From contig NZ_JAJUWT010000009.1 in assembly GCF_021390395.1 (NCBI RefSeq), forward strand, positions 186,001 to 250,000: a stretch of 64,000 bases of DNA. The letters run 5' to 3'. Source of the DNA: Saccharothrix sp. S26. Its GTDB lineage: Bacteria > Actinomycetota > Actinomycetes > Mycobacteriales > Pseudonocardiaceae. Under the pieces are notes generated by a model. It had not been told where the DNA came from and ran no database searches. It saw nothing but the letters and a program-made list of their open reading frames with translations. A program made the position numbers and the translations under genes. The stretch's first letter is position 1, and every line of letters starts with the position of its first letter. Positions 59,168 through 64,000 of this stretch are shown one piece after another.

Positions 59168-59169
59168 CG

Positions 59170-60621
59170 ATGAGCCTCTCCGTGCAGGAGCGGATCACCG
59201 CGATCGCCCGCGCCGAGCCCGAGCGGACGGCGCTCGTCGGGTTCGACGCGGACCTGGCCGAGCAGTCCGTGACGTGGCGGGAACTGGCCGAGTCCGTCGC
59301 GGACGGGGTGGCGGCGCTGCGGGCGGCGCTCGACCCGGGCGTCGAGTCGTGCGTCGTCGTGGAGGCGGCCAACACGGTGGCCGCGGCCACCGCCATCGCG
59401 GCGGCGCTGGCGGCCGAGGTCGCCGTCTTCCCCCTCAACCCGGCCACGCCGCAGGCCGAACGGGACGTCCTGTTCGGACTGCTCGGGCGCAGGTTCGGCC
59501 ACGTGCACGTGGTGGGCGGCCCGTCACCGGTCGCGACCGCGCCGGTGCCGCACGGCGAGCCGGTCGCGTACCTGCTGGCGACCGGCGCGAGCACGGGCGT
59601 GCCGAAGATCTCGGCGAAACCCGGTCCCCTGCGCTACGACCCGGCCCGCACACCGTCGCTGGTGATCCGGCAAACCGGCTGGCGGACCGGTCAGCGGCAG
59701 CTCATCGTCGGCCCGCTGTACCACGCCGTGCCGTTCACGGTGTTCGTGGACGCGTTGCTGGACATGAACACCGTCGTGCTGCAACCGTTCTTCGCTCCCC
59801 AGTGGACGGTGGAGCTGCTGCGGCGGCACCGGGTCGAGTGGGTGCAGTTGACGCCGACGCACATGCGCGAGATCCTCAAGCTCGCGCGCCCGGACCGGGA
59901 GAGCTTCGAGAGCCTGCGGGCGCTGCTGCACACCGCGGCCCGTTGCGACGACGACACCAAGCGCGGGTGGATCGACCTGCTGGGCCCGGAACGGGTCTTC
60001 GAGCTGTACGGGGCGACCGAGGGCATCGGCGTGACGCTGGCCCGCGGTGACGAGTGGCTGGCCCGGCCGGGCACGGTCGGGCGTGGCGTGCTGACCCAGT
60101 TGCGCGTCCTGGACGACTCCGGCCGGCCGGTGCCGCCGGGCGCGTCCGGCACCGTGTTCATGCGCACGCCGCAGCGCGTCGGCCGGTCCGACTACGTCAA
60201 CGACCAGGTGGTCCGCGCCACCCCGGACGGGTTCGCCACCGTCGGCGACCGCGGCCGGGTCGACCCCGACGGCTACCTGTACCTCGAACCCCGCGCGCAC
60301 GGCACGATCAACGTGGGCGGGGAGAAGGTCGACCCGGACGAGGTCGAGGCCGCGCTGCTGGCCCACCCGGCGGTGGTCGACGCCGTCGCCGTCGCCGTGC
60401 CCCACCCGGCGCTCGGGTCGGTCGTCGGCGTGCACGTGGTGCTGCGGCCGGAGGCGAACGTCCGCAAGGCCGACCTCGCCGCGCACTGCGGTCGGCGGCT
60501 GGCCGGCTACAAGATCCCGAAGCACTTCACGTTCGTCGACCGGCTCCCCCGGTCGGCGGCCGGGAAGGTCCAACGCTGGCGGCTCGCCGCCGGCCACGAG
60601 GGCGGTGCACCCACACGATGA
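59170..60621 (+). CDS. Stand-alone adenylation domain/acyl ligase
   Basis: A 483-residue ANL enzyme: YLLATGASTGVPKISAK (A3), FELYGATEGIGVTLA (A5), TVGDRGRVDPDGYLYLEPRAHGTINVGGEKVDPDEVE (A7/A8; residues 359-395) and catalytic Lys in LPRSAAGKVQRWRL (A10). It lies 2 bp after the Asub-T gene and its stop overlaps the T-TE gene (ATGA), so it probably loads one of these two carriers. The style resembles aryl or 2-oxo acid ligases more than amino acid A domains. 3-Hydroxyanthranilate is a candidate substrate on context only. Confidence 0.87.
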   Translation: MSLSVQERITAIARAEPERTALVGFDADLAEQSVTWRELAESVADGVAALRAALDPGVESCVVVEAANTVAAATAIAAALAAEVAVFPLNPATPQAERDVLFGLLGRRFGHVHVVGGPSPVATAPVPHGEPVAYLLATGASTGVPKISAKPGPLRYDPARTPSLVIRQTGWRTGQRQLIVGPLYHAVPFTVFVDALLDMNTVVLQPFFAPQWTVELLRRHRVEWVQLTPTHMREILKLARPDRESFESLRALLHTAARCDDDTKRGWIDLLGPERVFELYGATEGIGVTLARGDEWLARPGTVGRGVLTQLRVLDDSGRPVPPGASGTVFMRTPQRVGRSDYVNDQVVRATPDGFATVGDRGRVDPDGYLYLEPRAHGTINVGGEKVDPDEVEAALLAHPAVVDAVAVAVPHPALGSVVGVHVVLRPEANVRKADLAAHCGRRLAGYKIPKHFTFVDRLPRSAAGKVQRWRLAAGHEGGAPTR

Positions 60622-61535
60622 ACCCGACCGCGGACGACGTGCTCGACACCGGCTACCGGCACCCCCGCACGCCGGTGGAGCTGTGGCTGGCCCGGCAGTG
60701 GCAGGAGGTGATCGGGTTCGCCGTCGGCGTCGGGGAGAACTTCTTCGAGCTGGGCGGCAACTCGCTGGACGCGGCCCGCGTGGTCAACGCGGTGTTCGAG
60801 GAGTTCGGCGTCCAACTGCCGTTGAACGTGATGGCCGAGCACCCGACCATCGAGGGTCTCGCCACGCGGTTGCGCGACCGCAACGCGCTCCTGGCCGACC
60901 CGCTGGTCCTGCTCCAGCGCGGTGACGGCACCCGGCCGCCGCTGTTCCTGGTCCACCCGGCCAACGGGCAGGTCGGTGCGTACTGCCAGGTGGCCCAGGC
61001 GCTGGGCGAGGAGTTCACCGTGTTCGGGTTGCAGGCGACCGGCCTGCACGCGGACGCGGACCCGTTGCGCGCGGTCCCGGCCCTGGCCCGCGCATACCTC
61101 GACGCGGTCCGGTCGGTGCGGCCCACCGGCCCCTACTTCCTCGGCGGCTGCTCGACCGGCGCGGCGATCGCCCACGACATGGCCGCGCGGCTCGACGACG
61201 TCCGGCTGCTGGCGGTGATCGACGACGACCTGGTGGACGGGGTCGACGAGCCGGGGTTCACCGGGCCCGTGCCGGACCCGGCCGAGGTCGTGGACCGGTG
61301 GCGGGCGCGCGGGCTCGTGCCGCCGGACGAGACGCCGGCGTTCGTGACGCGGGCGTGGCGCGTGTGGCAGGCCAACCAGGACGCCCTCCGCGACTGGCGG
61401 CCACAGCCGTACCGGGGTCCGCTGGACGTGGTCCGGTCGGACGGGCGGTCGCCGATCGCGGGCTGGCCGGAGTCCTCGGTGGGCGCGGTGCGCGAGCACG
61501 CCGGCGTGGCCGCCCTGCGCGAGCTGATCGGCTGA
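60618..61535 (+). CDS. Carrier-thioesterase (T-TE) didomain protein
   Basis: A 305-residue protein shaped like the end of an NRPS. Residues 15-90 form a carrier domain with FFELGGNSLDAARVV (Ser). Residues 100-305 form a thioesterase with LFLVHPANGQVGAYCQ, YFLGGCSTGAAIAHDMA (GxSxG Ser), VIDDDLVDGV and a C-terminal His in VREHAGVAALREL. It is the best candidate for final release of the assembled product, by hydrolysis or cyclisation. Its partner A domain is encoded just upstream and a condensation protein just downstream, giving a fully dissociated terminal module. Confidence 0.88.
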   Translation: MNPTADDVLDTGYRHPRTPVELWLARQWQEVIGFAVGVGENFFELGGNSLDAARVVNAVFEEFGVQLPLNVMAEHPTIEGLATRLRDRNALLADPLVLLQRGDGTRPPLFLVHPANGQVGAYCQVAQALGEEFTVFGLQATGLHADADPLRAVPALARAYLDAVRSVRPTGPYFLGGCSTGAAIAHDMAARLDDVRLLAVIDDDLVDGVDEPGFTGPVPDPAEVVDRWRARGLVPPDETPAFVTRAWRVWQANQDALRDWRPQPYRGPLDVVRSDGRSPIAGWPESSVGAVREHAGVAALRELIG

Positions 61536-61541
61536 CCGGCG

Positions 61542-63311
61542 ATGACGACCTCCTTCGACACCGACCGGCCCCGCCGGCGGCGGGTGCGGCTGACCCGGGT
61601 CGGCTCGCTCCCGGTGGCGTTCACCGGGCACCGGGCGGGCGCGGGTCCGCTGACCCTCGGCCAGCTCAACACCGTGCAGTGGCTCAAGCTCACGCCCGAC
61701 CACGTCGCGGCGGTGCTGTGCGTCGAGCTGCCCGTGCCCGACGGCGTGTCCACCGAGGACGTGGCCGAGGCGGTCGCCGTGCTGGTGGCCAGGCACGAGG
61801 GGCTGCGGACCACGTACGAGTTCGGCGAGCACCCGCGCCAGGTGGTCGCGGCGACCGGCGTGCTGACGGTCGAGGTGTGCTCGCTCGGCGAAGGGGCGTG
61901 GGGGCCGGCCGACCGTTCCACCGTCGCCGGGAAGCTCGTGGCGTGGCTGCGGGAGCGGCGCGGCACGGTGGCCACGGCGGTGCGGCTCGCGGTGGCCACG
62001 GGCGAGGACGGGGTGGTCGTCGCGTGCGCCGCCGGGTTCTCGCACCTGGCCGTGGACCTCGGCGCGATCGAGGTGGTCAAGCGCGAGTTCGCCGAGCTGC
62101 TCGCCGACCCCGCGCGGCGCCAGGTGGGCCCGCCGCGCCACCAGCCGCTGGACCAGGCCGAGCTGGAGGCCACGCCGGTCGAGCGGCGCCGCACCCGGGC
62201 CGCGCTCGACTACGTGCGGGAGCAGTCGTTGCGGATACCCCGGTGCCTTTACGCGTTGCCGGGCGCACGGCCGACCGGCGAGTCACTGGCGGTGGAGCTG
62301 TCGTCCCCGGCGGCGGCGATGGCGGTGCGGCAGGTCGCGGCACGCACCCGGGCCAGCCGGTCGGCCGTCGTGCTCAGCGCCGTCTGCGCGGTGCTCGCCC
62401 GGCGCACCGGGTACCGGGAGCTGGTGTTCCCGCTGCTGTCGAGCAACCGCTTCGACCGCCGCCTGGCCGGGTACGTCGGCACGTTGGCGCAGGGCGCGCT
62501 GGTGACGGTCGAGGTCGGTGATCGCGGCTTCGACGCCTTGGCCAAGCACACGTGGACGGCGGTGCTGGAGGCCAGCAGGCACGCCAGGTACGACGGCGCG
62601 GAGCGGGCCGCGATGGGTGAGCGGATCGAGCACGAACGGGGTCTGCGGTTCCTCTACGACCCGTTGTTCAACAGCCTCGTGCCGGAGTCCTGGTCCGGCG
62701 CCAACGCGGGGGTGAAGCACCGCCCGGAGCAGATCACCGCCGCGTTGGCGCGGACCGAGCTGACCCGGCGCCCGGTGCACCGCAACGGCACGCCGGTGAG
62801 GTTCGGCCTGACCGGCGTGGACGACCGCCTGCGGCTCGACCTGTGGAGCGCGGACACCGGCCTCGTGCCGCAGGCGGAGGTGGAGTCGTTGTTGCTGGCG
62901 GTCGAACGCCTCCTCGTCGGTGCCGCCGGCGGTGACCTGACCGCCGACCGCATCCGCGACCTGGTCGGCCTGGAGCCGATCGCCCGCACCCCGGACTGGG
63001 TGCTGGTCGACAACTGCTGGGTCGACCTGGCCGAGACGCAACGACTCCTGGACGAGGCCCTCGCGCCCTCGACGGCCCGGATCTTCCGCTCGGCCGGGGA
63101 CCACGACCTGGTCGCCTACCTGACCGCCACCGACGCGATCACCACCCCGGAGCAGGCCCACGCCCGCTGCCTGGCCGCGTTGCCGGACCACCTGAACACC
63201 CTGACCCCTCGCCACTACGTCCTGTGCCCCACCGCCCCGGAGGACCCGGCGGACGTCGCCGCCTGGCCGGCACCGCTGAGCAGCGGCACCGGGCGGATCC
63301 CGGCCGAGTGA
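61542..63311 (+). CDS. Condensation protein with C-terminal A-subdomain-like extension
   Basis: A 589-residue protein. Residues 35-460 are a condensation domain: PLTLGQLNTVQWLK (C1), AGFSHLAVDLGAIEVVK (C3; His kept, DG changed to DL) and PLLSSNRFDRRLAGYVGTLAQGALV (C5-like; residues 290-314). Residues 480-589 resemble an adenylation C-terminal subdomain (WVDLAETQRLLDEAL, DHDLVAYLTATD, LPDHLNTLTPRHYVL), ending PLSSGTGRIPAE where GK would be GR. This C-Asub arrangement mirrors the Asub-T protein at 58658. It is last in the operon, 6 bp after the T-TE gene. The C domain may be active; the extension may dock an A domain. Confidence 0.83.
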   Translation: MTTSFDTDRPRRRRVRLTRVGSLPVAFTGHRAGAGPLTLGQLNTVQWLKLTPDHVAAVLCVELPVPDGVSTEDVAEAVAVLVARHEGLRTTYEFGEHPRQVVAATGVLTVEVCSLGEGAWGPADRSTVAGKLVAWLRERRGTVATAVRLAVATGEDGVVVACAAGFSHLAVDLGAIEVVKREFAELLADPARRQVGPPRHQPLDQAELEATPVERRRTRAALDYVREQSLRIPRCLYALPGARPTGESLAVELSSPAAAMAVRQVAARTRASRSAVVLSAVCAVLARRTGYRELVFPLLSSNRFDRRLAGYVGTLAQGALVTVEVGDRGFDALAKHTWTAVLEASRHARYDGAERAAMGERIEHERGLRFLYDPLFNSLVPESWSGANAGVKHRPEQITAALARTELTRRPVHRNGTPVRFGLTGVDDRLRLDLWSADTGLVPQAEVESLLLAVERLLVGAAGGDLTADRIRDLVGLEPIARTPDWVLVDNCWVDLAETQRLLDEALAPSTARIFRSAGDHDLVAYLTATDAITTPEQAHARCLAALPDHLNTLTPRHYVLCPTAPEDPADVAAWPAPLSSGTGRIPAE

Positions 63312-63333
63312 TCCGGGGCGACGGGCCCACCCC

Positions 63334-63363
63334 GAGGGGGACGCCGGGCCCGGCGTCCCCCTC
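63334..63363. terminator. Bidirectional terminator between NRPS operon and ABC-F gene
   Basis: A perfect 30-bp palindrome (15-bp arms GAGGGGGACGCCGGG and complement) lying between the convergent stops at 63311 and 63367. Confidence 0.85.
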
Positions 63364-63366
63364 CGC

Positions 63367-64000
63367 TCACAGGGCCAGGCGGGGCCAGGACTCCGTGTCG
63401 CGCAAGAGTTGCCGGTCGTGGGTGGCGATCACCACGGCGGCCGGGGTGGAGTCCAGGGCGGCGGTCAGTTCGTCGACCAGCGCCGCCGACAGGTGGTTGG
63501 TCGGCTCGTCCAGCAGCAGCACGTGCGGCCGGGAGGCCAGGACCAGCGCCAGGTCCAGCCGCCTCCGCGCGCCGACCGACAGCTCCGCCACCGGCCGGTC
63601 CCGGTCGTGGGAGGCGAGCAGGCCCAGGTCGGCCAGGCCCGGTCCGGCCGTCCCGCAGCGGGCCAGTCGTTCGTCGTGCAGCTCGGCCGCCGTGCGTCGG
63701 CCGGGCGGGTCGGATTCCTGGCCCAACCACCCGACCCGCCCAGACCGCGTGCACGTGCCCGTGCTCGCCCCCACCCGGCCGGCCAGCACGGCCAGCAACG
63801 TCGACTTGCCCGCGCCGTTCGGGCCGGTGACCACGAGCCGGTCGCCCGAGCGCACGGCCAGGTCGACCGGGCGGGTGAGCCTGCCGGCCACGGTGACGCC
63901 CTGCGCCCGCAGCAACGTCGCGCCGGGGTGCTCGGGCAGCTCCGGCATGGCGAACCGGGTCGGCGGCGGCGGGACCTCCACCACGTGCGCGTCCAGCTCT
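63367..64000 (-). CDS. ABC-F family ATPase, C-terminal part (partial)
   Basis: The last 211 residues of a soluble ABC ATPase; the start lies outside the window. The visible nucleotide-binding domain has VTGPNGAGKSTLLAVLAG (Walker A), VAELSVGARRRLDLALVLA (signature, S-V-G variant), HVLLLDEPTNHLSAALVDEL (Walker B with the EPTNHL typical of ABC-F) and VVIATHDRQLL (H-loop). No membrane segment is present. ABC-F proteins bind ribosomes and protect them from antibiotics or act in translation. At the edge of a cluster this suggests self-resistance to a ribosome-targeting product, but housekeeping ABC-F proteins also exist. Confidence 0.85.
   Translation of the reverse strand, partial: ELDAHVVEVPPPPTRFAMPELPEHPGATLLRAQGVTVAGRLTRPVDLAVRSGDRLVVTGPNGAGKSTLLAVLAGRVGASTGTCTRSGRVGWLGQESDPPGRRTAAELHDERLARCGTAGPGLADLGLLASHDRDRPVAELSVGARRRLDLALVLASRPHVLLLDEPTNHLSAALVDELTAALDSTPAAVVIATHDRQLLRDTESWPRLAL

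Noticed and set aside
1..64000. CRISPR arrays, tRNA or rRNA genes, phage attachment sites, plasmid origins
   Set aside because: No regularly spaced repeats, cloverleaf-like sequences, integrase-linked repeats or origin-like iterons were noticed on reading both strands.

Overview
The window is very GC-rich DNA with strong third-position GC bias, many GTG starts and dense stop/start overlaps (GTGA, ATGA). This is typical of a filamentous actinomycete. Gene content (Tat-exported oxidases, hydroxyphenylglycine genes, discrete NRPS parts) suggests a Pseudonocardiales-type genome, but that is inference. No rRNA, tRNA or CRISPR was seen.

Layout. 1-6.3 kb: 5' part of a giant secreted RHS/YD-repeat protein (minus strand, runs off the left edge). 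6.4-12.8 kb: an isochorismatase-fold protein, a Tat-exported SGNH hydrolase, a small LuxR-type regulator, an amidohydrolase/cupin pair, a Tat-exported berberine-bridge-type oxidase and a salicylate-hydroxylase-like flavoprotein. 13.2-14.4 kb: an IS701-like transposase homologue that looks domesticated. 14.6-16.5 kb: a divergent ArsR regulator/MFS exporter pair with clear operators. 16.7-23.3 kb: a four-gene operon (class II DAHP synthase, SDR, PhzD-like, PhzE-like) predicted to make 3-hydroxyanthranilate, then a second Tat-exported oxidase. 23.3-30.1 kb: an antibiotic-monooxygenase-like gene, two ABC half-exporters, an esterase and a divergent TetR gene. 30.1-36.6 kb: a P450, a second ABC exporter pair and a hydroxymandelate oxidase homologue. 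36.6-49.1 kb: a long minus-strand operon with a hydroxymandelate synthase homologue, an HpgT-like aminotransferase, an E1 alpha/beta thiamine-diphosphate enzyme, a Fe/2OG oxygenase, a P450, two adenylating enzymes, an ACP and a C-T didomain protein. 49.3-63.3 kb: thioesterases, a glycosyltransferase, a KAS III/ACP/Cys-less KAS III-like trio, a KS/ACP/C operon and an operon of adenylation, carrier, thioesterase and condensation proteins. 63.4-64 kb: an ABC-F ATPase running off the right edge.

How it fits together. From about 13 kb to the right edge this reads as one biosynthetic gene cluster built from dissociated parts: four stand-alone adenylating enzymes, six carrier domains on separate proteins, three condensation proteins, three ketosynthase-fold proteins and three thioesterases, with no large multimodular NRPS or PKS. 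Two aromatic building blocks are encoded: 3-hydroxyanthranilate (chorismate to ADIC to DHHA to 3-HAA) and 4-hydroxyphenylglycine or its keto acid (HmaS, Hmo, HpgT). Tailoring would come from two P450s, a PhyH-type oxygenase, a GT1 glycosyltransferase, flavoproteins and secreted flavin oxidases. Export and self-protection would come from ABC and MFS pumps, a Rox-like monooxygenase and an ABC-F protein. The product cannot be named from the sequence. Several catalytic proteins carry altered active-site residues, listed in the findings.
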